From the NCBI GenBank assembly GCA_034440615.1, contig JAOTOM010001534.1, positions 1 to 64,000 on the forward strand: 64,000 nucleotides of DNA. The letters are read 5' to 3'. This document shows positions 34,129-44,480 of this stretch, piece by piece (position 1 is the stretch's first letter; each line of letters begins with the position of its first letter). The notes beneath the pieces are model-generated. The model saw only the letters and a program-made list of their open reading frames with translations. It did no database searches and was not told the DNA's origin. The stretch is from Ashinkailepas kermadecensis (taxonomy: Eukaryota > Arthropoda > Thecostraca > Neolepadidae). The position numbers and the translations under genes were made by a program.

Positions 34129-35918
34129 ACAATGGGCCAGGAGCCCAGGCCAGCGCGACATAATTGGTTTCAGTCAGTGCCTTTTCGGTATCAATATGAA
34201 ACATATATCAAACTGTTCGGAATTGACCATGGAACATGAATCTGACAATAGTTGTTCAGTGAATTCGCCCATGTAAGCATACCAATTCACGAAACAGGAA
34301 ACTTTGTCCACCCCAGTGCGAAAGGCGTCAGTGCGTCATGAACTCGGCATATATTTAATTAGGGAAAAACGAGAATATTGAAATAGGTTTCCTGCATTGT
34401 GCGTGTTTTGTGTTCGAATGGGACCATTGGCTTGATGATAAAGTGAAAGAAAAAGGTTTTTCTTCTTTTTTTGTAGAATTTTAGCTCAATTATTTAAGGA
34501 CTCACACAAATGACCACATAAGTGGCTTAGCAAAACTTCGGTAGAGCCGATCTTTTGAGTACCGCCAGGTACCGCGATAATTCTAGCATCATCATGTTCA
34601 CCAATAATTTGGCTTTCCGAGGCAGGTCCACTGTCCTGCTCCAACCTGCTACCTTGTGTGTGAGAAGCAATTATATGATCTCAGTCGCCCGCTGAGCGAG
34701 AGCGGGACAGCAGTGTCGATAGGGAGTCATGTGTGTGGAGGCGCCACGAGCAGCAGTGACAGCATCATCAACAGCAGTAGTGTAGTATCAGTGAGGAGTT
34801 GTGCGTGTCGAAGCATCGTTTGCAAATGATATCTGTGCCAGGGGCCAGCGCGAGCATCCAGTCTTGTTTTATTCAGTTATGTCTGCAGTCACCCGTATGA
34901 GTGTGTAAGTACATGTACAAATTTTGTTCTGATAGCCTAGACAATAACACAAAGAACAACATGGTCAAAGAGTGTCGCTTTCTATCGTTGCTGATAATGC
35001 TGACGCCTAATGGAAAAATCGAAGTTGATCCTTATTGCATTGTCTTGCACGTACCAAACGTGTTTGCGCTTACTCTGCGCCCTCCTCCAAGTTAAAGGTA
35101 CGTCAAGAAATTTGAAAAATGCGTTAACAAAAGCCCGTATTCCGCCTCCTTACTGGCGGTAAACGGGTTTTCTACCAGTAACAAAAAACCGAACCGTTTT
35201 CCGTCTCCATACTCCTTCATACATCATATTGGAGTTTATCCTTTGCGTCGGAGTTGGACTCAGGGCTTTAGGGTGCTTCGACCAGAATTGATCATTCGCT
35301 GAACTTAGGGCCACGCGGCATCACGAGAGCGGCGGGCGACCTCGATCATGTGATTGCTTCTCTTCTCTCTATGATTGCTTCTCAAACACAAGGTAGCAGA
35401 TTGGAGCAGGAAGTGGATCTGTCCCGGAAAGCTATTTTATTTGGATAACACCATGATGCTCTAATTATCGCCGTACTTGGCGGTACTAATAAGATCGGCT
35501 CGGGCGAATAATTCCTAACCCTCTTTTGCGGTCATTTGCATTGGTCCGTAAAATTGCGCTAAGTTGTACCAAATACATTTTGATATTTTTTATTTCCCTT
35601 TTAGCATAAGGTCAATGTCTCATTATGACACAAACACGCACAATACAAGATACCTGTTCCAATATTTTCGTCTTGCCCGTAGTAATGCAAGCCGATTTCA
35701 CAAGGCCTTGATTCCTTTTCCAATCCGTCATGCACAGTTTCTGATTATGGAATGTTGTGCTTGCATGGACATTGAGTACATTAACTGAATACCTAGTGCT
35801 ACATTCATGTTCCGTGGTCAATTTGGAATAGCTTTGTGTTTGCTTCATATTGAAAAGAACGAAAAAAAAATTACTGGAACCAATTATGTCGCGCTAGATC
35901 TGGCTCCTGGCCCACTGT
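34129..35918. mobile_element. Long-inverted-repeat element, copy 2 type, inserted in R150
   Basis: Ends are ACAATGGGCCAGGAGCC and, inverted, ACAGTGGGCCAGGAGCC, followed on both sides by GCGCGACATAATTGG. The arms extend about 570-610 bp (34129-34700 versus 35310-35918), including a shared CTGCTCCAAYCTGCTACCTTG. The flanks GCATGGT and GCATGGG suggest a 6-7 bp target-site duplication within the R150 unit. The core (34700-35300) has no long frame. Ends of this kind would fit a hAT-like or foldback DNA transposon, but the class is unproven. A miniature LINE-tail piece (GGGTGCTTCGACCAGAATTG) sits at 35265-35303. Confidence 0.78.
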
Positions 35919-36425
35919 GCATGGGCGTGGCAAAGTTTTTAAAACGGGTTTGTGCTTTTTTGGTGTCCTTGACCTAAAGCCAAGGTCACCATGTTCAAAA
36001 GTCACAAGTATAATGACCATGCCACGTCGATTGGTAAAGGTTTCATGCAATTCGGTTCAGTAGTTTAGGAGCATGGGCACCGCAACAGTTGAAAATAAAG
36101 ATGTACTTATTTGCGACCTTACGTCAAGGTCAAGGTCACCGTATTGCAAAGACCCAAGTAAATCGACAATGCTGCATCGATTGGTGAAGATTTCATGAAA
36201 TTCATTCCAGCCGTTTAGGAGCATGGGCACCGCAACATTTTCAAAATGGCCGCTCCCAATTTAATAGCTTTACGTAACGGTGAGAGCCACCATATTCAAA
36301 AGTCCCAAGTAAATCGATCCCAATGCATGGATTGGTGAAGGTTTGATGAAATTCGGTTTCGTAGTTTCGGAGCATGGGCACGGCAGCGACCCAGGGCAAC
36401 AGAGTAGACCCACCCGGCATCAATG
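35919..36425 (-). repeat. R150 repeats and terminus of TE-X copy 2
   Basis: Three inverse R150 units end in CCCAGGGCAACAGAGTAGAC at 36394-36413, the inverted form of the sequence that begins TE-X copy 1 at 13511. The match breaks down at about 36425, so this is taken as the element end. Confidence 0.65.
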
Positions 36426-36429
36426 ATGA

Positions 36430-36720
36430 TGGCACTCCCAGTTGCCGCCTGGGTTGACAATGCTTTGACGTGCTCTCGTGACGTCACGATTCGACGCCTG
36501 ATTGGTTGAAACTTCTTCAGTCAGCAGTTTTGCTCCTTCAATGAGAAACTACTGCAATCATAACCAAGGACGAGCAAACGTCATTAAGATGGACAGTGCT
36601 GGCGAAAAGCTGCTAACTCTAACTGGGCCATCGTTTCTGAACCATGTAGGCGTCATCCAAAACAAAATGATGGCGGACGTGACGGAAGTCTCATTCGGGT
36701 AGCTCGAATGGGCAGATCAT
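36430..36720 (+). other. Unique island with CRE and CCAAT motifs and a short open frame
   Basis: GTGACGTCAC (about 36478-36487) and GATTGG (36501-36506) precede an ATG at 36502 and another at 36589. The frame reads MDSAGEKLLTLTG... to a stop at 36702. The end of the frame (TTCGG|GTAGCT) is a poor donor. It could be a small first exon or chance, and I do not recognise the peptide. Confidence 0.25.
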
Positions 36721-36954
36721 ACCCATTACAGCAGACGTATTATTTCTACTAACTGATGTCTTGGTGTGATCGCAGCACTGACGCTTTTGGGTGCGGGGGG
36801 GGGGTGGCATTGGGCCATGGTCCATTTGGAGATGACGTGTGACCAAATGGACCGTTTGCCGATGGCGGCTCTCCAAGACCGCTCGATTGCACCAGAATCG
36901 ATTTGTGCAGGAGGCGCCACTCTTAGAACTTTTCCAACAATCCCGCGCTGCTCC

Positions 36955-37115
36955 AGCTATGAATCAGATGCGTGAGCGAAACATTACGAAGAGCTTTGCT
37001 AAAGCCTAAGTACACTACATCAATCCTACCTTTATTGGCAACTTGCCCACTTACATATTCCATGAATTTCAGAAGGTTAGTTAAGCAAGATCACGAGGGA
37101 ATTCTCGTCAGTTGA
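36955..37115 (-). pseudogene. Reverse transcriptase fragment of a LINE
   Basis: Minus strand, with a frameshift: SCLTNLLKFMEYVSGQV and IDVVYLGFSKAL match the RT stretch around motif A (usual form VVYLDFSKAFD). The catalytic Asp is replaced by Gly. It belongs to an L2/CR1-like group different from the two large LINEs, and is very old. Confidence 0.7.
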
Positions 37116-37780
37116 AGATCTTCTCGGGTGAAATGCAGTGGGAAGAGTACTTTGAAGGGCTTAGATGCATCCCAAATGTGGTAAGTCGTAAAACGAAAGC
37201 TGCTTCTAAGTCAGGATAGGCGTACTCCCAACAGACAATCAGAATAAACAAGGCTCTTCGTGGCTGGCAATGGGAGTAAAACTGACGTCAAAGAAACAGG
37301 CACTAAAAATTCAACGCTGTAAAAAAATAAAACACTGAGTCTAACCTGATACATATATAATAGCTAGAAACAAAGTTAGGTCTATTAGGGTATCTAAAAG
37401 ACTGACTGAAATTGAATTAGCGTGTGACTACTCGGCGAGAAATTCTAAAAGGTTTTTTCTACCAATTGTAATATAACAAAATCTAGTGTGGGTGGGGATG
37501 TGGACTGGATGGAGTGTAAACTGCATAGTGAACTATATTCTGCCGTTTTGTCACGCTTTCACACTACCGGCTTCGGAAATATAATTAGAAAATGCAGTCG
37601 TGGGTACCAGTCGCCGACGTCATAGGATGCTGTATCATTGAGAGGTTGCTAAGGCGCACCGCACCGTGTGGGATCCGACGAGTGGGTGGCAGTCGGGAGA
37701 ACAGCACACACGCACCATTATTTTCCGGTGCTTCATGTCCCCGGTGGGACACAGAGGATATATTGGATATCCCGCTGTTG
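37116..37780. other. No recognisable feature
   Basis: Mixed-composition DNA with short open frames only. Frames 37592-37914 on the plus strand run into the following tandem repeat and are not called. Confidence 0.5.
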
Positions 37781-37829
37781 TTGGCGATGACCTACGAAGG
37801 GGCTGGCGATTCACCGACGTCCGCTATAC

Positions 37830-38270
37830 AGCACGCTACTCATTGATGGGAGGTCTGCTACATAGCACACTACTCCCTGACGAGTGGTCCGCTACACAGC
37901 ACGCTACTCATTGATGGGAGGTCTGCTACACAGCACACTACTCCTTGACGAGTGGTCCGCTACACAGCACGCTACTCCTTGACGGGAGGTCCGCTGCACA
38001 GCACGGTACTCCCTGACGAGTGGTCCGCTACACAGCACGCTACTCCTTGACGGGAGGTCCGCTGCACAGCACGGTACTCCCTGACGAGTGGTCCGCTACA
38101 CAGCACGCTACTCCTTGACGGGAGGTCCGCTGCACAGCACGGTACTCCCTGACGAGTGGTCCGCTACACAGCACGCTACTCCCTGACGGGAGGTCCGCTG
38201 TACAGCACGGTACTCCCTGACGAGTGGTCCGCTACACAGCACGCTACTCCCTGACGGGTGACATGGACGC
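37830..38270. repeat. 68-bp satellite with two 34-bp half-units
   Basis: CTCCCTGACGAGTGGTCCGC alternates with CTCCTTGACGGGAGGTCCGC, each followed by a variant of ...CACAGCACGSTA. Period 68 (for example starts at 38009 and 38077). About six units. The higher-order pairing of two diverged 34-mers suggests array growth by unequal crossing-over. Confidence 0.9.
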
Positions 38271-38489
38271 GTCGGCAGCGAAAGGCCACACAGCAGCGGC
38301 TGGCTGTAGTTACACTTTGATGAGGGTACCGGCTGGTGACCCGGCGCCATCCACTTATGCCACAGTTGCCACGCCGTGTTATGCTGACGCCACCGCTATG
38401 CGTGCTATCACATGACATCACACCTTCAGCCAGCATAACCGTATGTCACGCCACACGTCCCCGCCATGGGACGAGATGTACGGATACAC

Positions 38490-39320
38490 CCTAGATAGTG
38501 AGACGTGACGTCGCGTCACACCACCCGACAGTGAGACGTGACGTCGCGTCACTCCACCCGACAGCGAGACGTGACGTGACACCCGACAGTGAGACGTGAC
38601 ATGACACCCGACAGTGAGACGTGACGTTAGTTAGTTAGTTAGTTATTTATTTATTTGGGCTTACGGGCGCATCGACTTGAGACACCCGACAGTGAGACGT
38701 GTCCTGACACCCGACATTGAGACGTGTCGTGACACCCGACAGTGAGACGTGACATGACACCCGACAGTGAGACGTGACGTGACACCCAACAGCGAGACGT
38801 GACGTGACACCAGACAGTGAGACGTGACTTCGCACCCGACAGTGAGACGTGACGTAACACCCGATAGCGAGACGTGACGTGACACCCGATAGTGTGACGT
38901 GACGTGACACCCGACAGTGAAATGTGAAGTGACACCCGACAGCATGACGTGAAGTGACATCCGACATTGAGACGTGACGTGACACCCGACAGTGAGACGT
39001 CACGTGACACCCGACAGTGAGACGTGACGTGACACCCGATAGTAAGACGTGACGTGACACCCGGCAGTGAGACGTGACATGACACCCGACAGCGAGATGT
39101 GACGTGACACCTAACAGTGAGAAGTGACGTGACACCCGACAGTGAGACGTGACATGACACCCGACAGTGAGACGTGACGTGGCACCTGGCAGTGAGACGT
39201 GACGTGACACCCGATAGTGAGACAGACGTGACACCAGATAGTGAGACGTGACGTGACACCTGACAGTGAGAAGTGACGTGGCGTCACACCACCCGACAGT
39301 GATACGTCACGTCGTCACTC
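38490..39320. repeat. 25-bp satellite rich in TGACGT
   Basis: The unit is GACACCCGACAGTGAGACGT followed by GACGT, repeated about 30 times with point changes. Because 25 is not a multiple of 3, all three frames on the minus strand stay open and show a 25-residue repeat (for example RHVSLSGVTSRLTVG). These frames (99-202 codons) are not proteins. The unit carries one or two TGACGT half-CRE motifs. A miniature LINE-tail element interrupts it. Confidence 0.92.
38627..38678 (-). mobile_element. LINE-tail miniature element in the 25-bp satellite
   Basis: (TTAG)4 then TTATTTATTTATTTGGGC and GGGCGCATCGACTT. It is truncated inside the hairpin, so the distal GCGCCC is absent. Flanks on both sides are satellite units. 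Confidence 0.75.
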
Positions 39321-39884
39321 ATCTCGACGGCAAGACGTAACGTGACACCACATCTGTCGACAATTGGGCGTTACGTAACTGTCACAGCTCAAAACAGTGA
39401 CGCGTGACGTCACACCTCAGACAGTAGGACAACACGTGATGTCACACCATGGTTCTCAAATTCCTGCAGTTGGATGCAAATTGACACCTAATTCAGATTC
39501 TTACATCGTTTCCAGTACCTTTCATATCTACTTATACCACGCTAGTTGTCTATCGTGTACATATTGAAAGATAGGATCATGCAGGATGAATCCAGTTTTT
39601 GGTTGGTATAGATATTACACCCCAAAAATGCCTGTACATGTTTTTTTATTCGCACACGAAAGTAGTTAGGGTAACCTAACCGGGGGATACGGAGCGAGCT
39701 TGGTTCATTGAACCAAATTAAACAGCTCTAGTTGGGATTCAACATTTCATATGCCCAAAATATACATCTACATATCTCCATTTTACATTTGTCCTCATCC
39801 TTGGAATCCCTTTCTTACATCGTGCACCTAACTCAGTGAATTTGAGAACAGTATATCAACCTCCAGACAGCGAGACGCAACGTG

Positions 39885-40085
39885 ACGTCACACCTCAGAC
39901 AGTACGGCAATACGTGTTGTCACACATCACAACAGTGACTTGTGACGCCACACCCCAGAGAGTAGGCCAACACGTGATGGCACATCTCAGACAGTACGGC
40001 AATACGTGTTGTCACACATCTCAACAGTGACTTGTGACGCCACACCCCAGAGAGTAGGCCAACACGTGATGGCACAACTCCCAAC
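39885..40085. repeat. 92-bp tandem repeat, two copies
   Basis: TCAGACAGTACGGCAATACG at 39895 and 39987, each followed by TGACTTGTGACGCCACACCC and GAGAGTAGGCCAACACGTGA. Confidence 0.88.
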
Positions 40086-40864
40086 AGCCAGAAGTAGCAT
40101 GACGTCACGCATAGACGGTGAAGCCGTGTTACCTCGCACCTATGCACGCACAAGTGTTGCTTGTCGGGAGGACCAAGTCCAACAGGCGATCAGGCGGGCG
40201 ATCAGGAGGGCAAGCAAGATGACGGGCAAGATGACAGACAGGAGGGAGGGCGGTCAGGAGGACCGGAAGAAGGGCAGACAGGACGGCCAGCAGACAGTGT
40301 GTCAGCCACGCTTGCCGGCCGGGAAGGTAGGCAGACGATACGGTCTTATCTCTGCTATCATCTCGCCCTTCACGCCGGACGGAGCGGCCACAACGGTGGC
40401 GGAAGCACGCTCTGCGGCACCGACCACCGGCTTCTACCGACCTCTACCCCACCCGGCCACAGCTCAAAACACCCAGGCGACCGCTCCAGCGACAAACAGC
40501 ACACGTAACAGCCGAGCAAACGGCGGAAGGCCGGCCGCGCCGCTGTCGCTGGGTTACGCACCGACAACGCTGTGTACTCGCGATTGGCCATGGGTGGCAT
40601 CCCACCACCAGCAACAAACGTGAGAAAACGGGAAAGGTCCGCCGCTGAAGTTAACAGGCAAGGAATACAAATAACATGAAGGAAAAGAACCGAACTGTGA
40701 AAGTCCCACCCGCAAAGAAGCATAAAAAAATACGCAAGTGTGAAAGCAGTAAACAACCCATTTACTGCTTGTTCAATAAGTGTGCAAGACCGAACAACCC
40801 ATATCGCAATCTGAAGGGCAGCAATTCATTCGGAATAGACGCCTTTATAAACATGTATTTATAT
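40086..40864. other. GC-rich stretch, no gene recognised
   Basis: 40150-40300 repeats GGCGGGCGATCAGG-like and GACGGGCAAGATGAC motifs. A 205-codon frame at 40006-40623 runs from the 92-bp repeat through low-complexity DNA and has overlapping frames on both strands, so I do not call it. Confidence 0.45.
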
Positions 40865-41400
40865 CAGTGTTAAAATAATTATTTATCGTTAGGTGTGAGA
40901 TGTGGAAACGAGTACAGAATGATGTCGAAATCACCATGGAAATAACGTTATTAAAAATGTGTTAGGTCCTGCAAACCCAGTTTGGAGACAATTGCGTACA
41001 TATCACTGTTCACCCGAGCACTGTATCACTCGCTTTGCGTGTTTTGAGAGGTACCTAATTTGGAGACACCGATGTCAACGATAACGATACAAACACCCAT
41101 GCTCTAAACTGGCATTGTATAACATAGCACATCAAAGGTAATCCCTTTACCTGGAATTGTACTATGAGATGTTCGTTATCACGATCCCGGATCCGTTAAG
41201 GTGAGCAGAAGCATGATACTTGTCAACGGGATATAGTTAGAAACGAAGAATGAAGCTTTCATAAACACGAACCAAAAAGCAGATGTCGATACTTATTTGG
41301 GAATGATGTCGATTCAGTGCTCAGTAAGTGGCATATTTCACCATATTTCACGAATAATTTATCACTGATTTATATGCATGTTTATTGACACGACAGAAAA
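40865..41400 (+). repeat. Dispersed repeat family D, copy 1
   Basis: It shares an ordered set of landmarks with 48985-49505: CGTTAGGTGTGARATGT, GGTAATCCCTTTACCTG, GAAGCTTTCATAA, GATGTCGATACTT and CACCATATTTCACGAAT. Both copies are in the same orientation and lie in different CLASP introns. It is unclassified and has no open frame of note. Confidence 0.75.
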
Positions 41401-41689
41401 TAAATGATACGCAAACCCATTCATGCTGTGGTCGTGCTTCGCCGTGACACAACTATCCGCAAGAACGTGTTTTTTCCAAAAGATGGTAGGCAGGAAGGCT
41501 AGGGTGGATGGGGAAGATGATGATGATGATTGGGGTCTTGTAGTATAAATATCGGGTCAAATAACGAATAATCGTTGGACGAGCAATTTGGTTCCATACC
41601 ATGTCGTTCTAGCCCCTTCACCAAAGGAGCCAGTATACGTGCACACTCACGAAGTGGTCACTCATCACATCGATGTGCCGGGGCTCACA

Positions 41690-42020
41690 TCATAAGAAGT
41701 AAACAGTGAACTCCCAGCCGCTCTCCCCTCAATGACGGTCATCATGTCCCCACAATGGAAACTATTCACATCCTAAGGAGTCAACAGCAAACTCCTCGCC
41801 GCCCTTCCCTCAATGACGGTCACCATGAGCCCACAATGAGGACTATTCCCGTCATAAGATGTCAACAGTGAACCCCCACCGCCCTTCTCTCAATGACGAC
41901 CATCATTCCCCACAATGAGGACTATTCCCGTCATAAGATGTCAACAGCGAACTCCCCGCCGCCTTCCCCTCAATGACGGTCATCATGCCCCCACAATGAG
42001 AACTATCACGTCTGCACAGT
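41690..42020. repeat. Older 80-bp units flanking the 73-bp array
   Basis: CTCAATGACGGTCATCATG recurs at 41728, 41809, 41889 and 41969 (spacing 80-81). It is clearly related to the 73-bp unit (CTCAATGATGGTCACCATG) but more diverged and without the GTGAGT segment. Confidence 0.85.
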
Positions 42021-42977
42021 GGACTCACTTGCCACCCTCTCCTCAATGATGGTCACCATGCCCCCACAGTGAGGACCATCACGTCTGCACAGTGGACTCA
42101 CTTGCCACCCTCTCCTCAATGATGGTCACCATGCCCCCACAGTGAGGACCATCACATCCGCACAGTGGACTCACTTGCCACCCTCTCCTCAATGATGGTC
42201 ACCATGCCCCCACAGTGAGGACCATCACGTCTGCACAGTGGACTCACTTGCCACCCTCTCCTCAATGATGGTCACCATGCCCCCACAGTGAGGACCATCA
42301 CATCCGCACAGTGGACTCACTTGCCACCCTCTCCTCAATGATGGTCACCATGCCCCCACAGTGAGGACCATCACATCCGCACAGTGGACTCACTTGCCAC
42401 CCTCTCCTCAATGATGGTCACCATGCCCCCACAGTGAGGACCATCACATCCGCACAGTGGACTCACTTGCCACCCTCTCCTCAATGATGGTCACCATGCC
42501 CCCACAGTGAGGACCATCACATCCGCACAGTGGACTCACTTGCCACCCTCTCCTCAATGATGGTCACCATGCCCCCACAGTGAGGACCATCACGTCTGCA
42601 CAGTGGACTCACTTGCCACCCTCTCCTCAATGATGGTCACCATGCCCCCACAGTGAGGACCATCACGTCTGCACAGTGGACTCACTTGCCACCCTCTCCT
42701 CAATGATGGCCACCATGCCCCCACAGTGAGGACCATCACGTCTGCACAGTGGACTCACTTGCCACCCTCTCCTCAATGATGGTCACCATGCCCCCACAGT
42801 GAGGACCATCACGTCTGCACAGTGGACTCACTTGCCACCCTCTCCTCAATGATGGTCACCATGCCCCCACAGTGAGGACCATCACGTCTGCACAGTGGAC
42901 TCACTTGCCACCCTCTCCTCAATGATGGTCACCATGCCCCCACAGTGAGGACCATCACATCCGCACAGTGGACTCAC
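42021..42977. repeat. 73-bp satellite, 13 units, ending at the CLASP exon-3 donor
   Basis: GGACTCACTTG occurs 14 times at an exact 73-bp spacing from 42021 to 42970 (13 intervals). Units are nearly identical; the main variant is CACGTCTG versus CACATCCG. On the CLASP strand each copy reads CAAGTGAGTCC, and the last one is the real exon-3 splice donor. Confidence 0.95.
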
Positions 42978-43154
42978 TTGGTCGGCGGCACGCTGTACTT
43001 CTTGTGCAGGTCTTGTCGGACTCGCTCGCCGACATGTTTGTAGACCTCGACCAGTGTGTTGAAGGCGGTGTCGCGGACCGGTGCCGTCGGGTCCGACAGC
43101 AGCTTCACCACGGACGCCATCAGCCGAGACAGCTGAATCGCCTGGGCGCCATGG
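42978..43154 (-). CDS. CLASP: CLASP (Orbit/MAST) exon 3 of window, TOG1 HEAT repeats
   Basis: A 177-base exon between acceptor CTAACCTGTTGGCAG and donor GTGAGT. The first base completes GA from exon 2 (GA|C, Asp). It reads HGAQAIQLSRLM, LLSDPTAPVRDTAFNTLVEV and YKHVGERVRQDL, matching the CLASP TOG1 helices (VRDAAI.SLVEIYRHVGERVR in vertebrates), and ends PPT plus AA, completed by exon 4. The 3' boundary lies directly against the 73-bp array. CLASP tracks microtubule plus ends, acts at kinetochores, Golgi and cortex, and this domain contributes to tubulin or partner binding. Confidence 0.95.
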
Positions 43155-43885
43155 CTGCCAACAGGTTAGATATCACGTTAGGAAACACAGTCACCATATT
43201 CACATCCACTCACATTACATCCATTCACAGATGACCAACAGCATGTCTCATTCAGTTTGATACAAATACCGGACTTTGGGCTACGAAAACCACGGATATG
43301 GAAACGAATGTATATGGGTATGGAAATAACTTTAAATAACCTGGATATGGAAGTAACGCAAAATGGAAACGTGAATGGTTTTATGGTACTTCAGTTGAGC
43401 AATGATCAGCAATTCTATGGTTCAGTGTGCTAACTCTGGCATCGGCTAGCTCATCTGTTGATCTGGTGTTAGGCGATCAAGTAGTGGATTAACGGTGTCC
43501 AGAAATCCCTGTTTAGCTATTGTCGAATCCCTATAAGCAAACAATGTAGCAATGCAACTAAATTTTACAAAAAGGAAGAACGAGTGGCATATATTTTAAT
43601 TAATCTGGATATTGTCCGATGAACGAGAGGAATTCAGGAAGCGTGTACGGGCAAACTTGTATTAAAGTAAAACTTACTAAATCTAAACTTTTATCAGTAA
43701 ACCGACACGTGTGAAGTAAAGTAAGGCTTCATTGTCCACATTTCCTGTGCGATTGAGATCATGAGTAAAATGGTTTGACCTAAGCGCATTTCCACTGTAT
43801 CATTATATACGCAATGTTATTGTAGGCGTGTCCGTCCAGAAAAACTATAGATCAAGCCACATTCATAACCTTACTGGAACTCATT

Positions 43886-43939
43886 GGTGGTGGATTTGTG
43901 CTTTAGGGCGCGTCGACTGCATTTGTCATTTTGCGCCCA
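43886..43939 (-). mobile_element. LINE-tail miniature element in CLASP intron 2
   Basis: 54 bp: a GGTGGTGGATTT tail, CTTTAGGGCGCGTCGACTGC and TGCGCCCA. A perfect 15-bp target-site duplication TTACTGGAACTCATT flanks it (43871-43885 and 43940-43954). Confidence 0.92.
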
Positions 43940-44109
43940 TTACTGGAACTCATTCTGCAACAGCATATCAACTTAATTTACCGATACGTTCTAGAGAACC
44001 CATGGAAGCGTATCTCATAATGAGCAAGAGCCATACATATTAAAACGTGATCAGCATTCCAGCCATATATCGTACTAACCACTGGGTTAACACCCCGAAG
44101 TTAAATATT

Positions 44110-44480
44110 TGGCTGCCACGAGACATCCCGCCCATGCCGCTCACGTACAGCGTCGACATGATGCCACACACGCCAGGACGTCGCTAATGCCGTACATCCC
44201 GCCCATGCCGCTCACGTACAGCGCCGACATGATGCCCCACACACGTCAGGACGTCGCTAATGCCGTACATCCCACCCATGCCGCTCACGTACAGCGCCGA
44301 CATGATGCCCCACACACGTCAGGACGTCGCTAATGCCGTACATCCCACCCATGCCGCTCACGTACAGCGTCGACATGATGCCCCACACACGTCAGGACGT
44401 CGCTAATGCAGTACATCCCGCCCATGCCGCTTACGTACGGCGCCGACATGATGCCACACACGCCAGGACGTCGCTAATGC
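44110..44480. repeat. 73-bp satellite, second type
   Basis: CGTACATCCCRCCCATGCCG recurs at 44191, 44264 and 44337 (spacing 73), about five units in all. The sequence is not obviously related to the other 73-bp array. On the CLASP strand each unit carries TACGTGAGC, a donor-like string. Open frames here are repeat by-products. Confidence 0.9.

Larger units (their letters stand above)
4749..42977 (-). other. CLASP: CLASP intron 3, about 38.2 kb
   Basis: The intron runs from donor GTGAGT at 42972-42977 to acceptor CAG at 4749-4751 on the minus strand. It holds nearly all the mobile elements described separately. Sense-orientation LINE genes inside it (20-33 kb) are on the same strand as CLASP, so they would be present in the pre-mRNA. 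I saw no further CLASP exon inside it, and none is needed, because exon 3 and exon 4 join in phase. Confidence 0.8.

Noticed and set aside
38647..39259. Overlapping frames of 195-202 codons with a 25-residue repeat
   Set aside because: By-product of the 25-bp satellite; all three minus frames are open with the same peptide in rotation.
40006..40623. A 205-codon plus-strand gene
   Set aside because: It begins inside a 92-bp tandem repeat, runs through low-complexity DNA and has no recognised domain.
42021..42977. CRISPR-like array of regular repeats
   Set aside because: Units are contiguous 73-bp satellites with no repeat/spacer alternation, and this is a eukaryotic intron.
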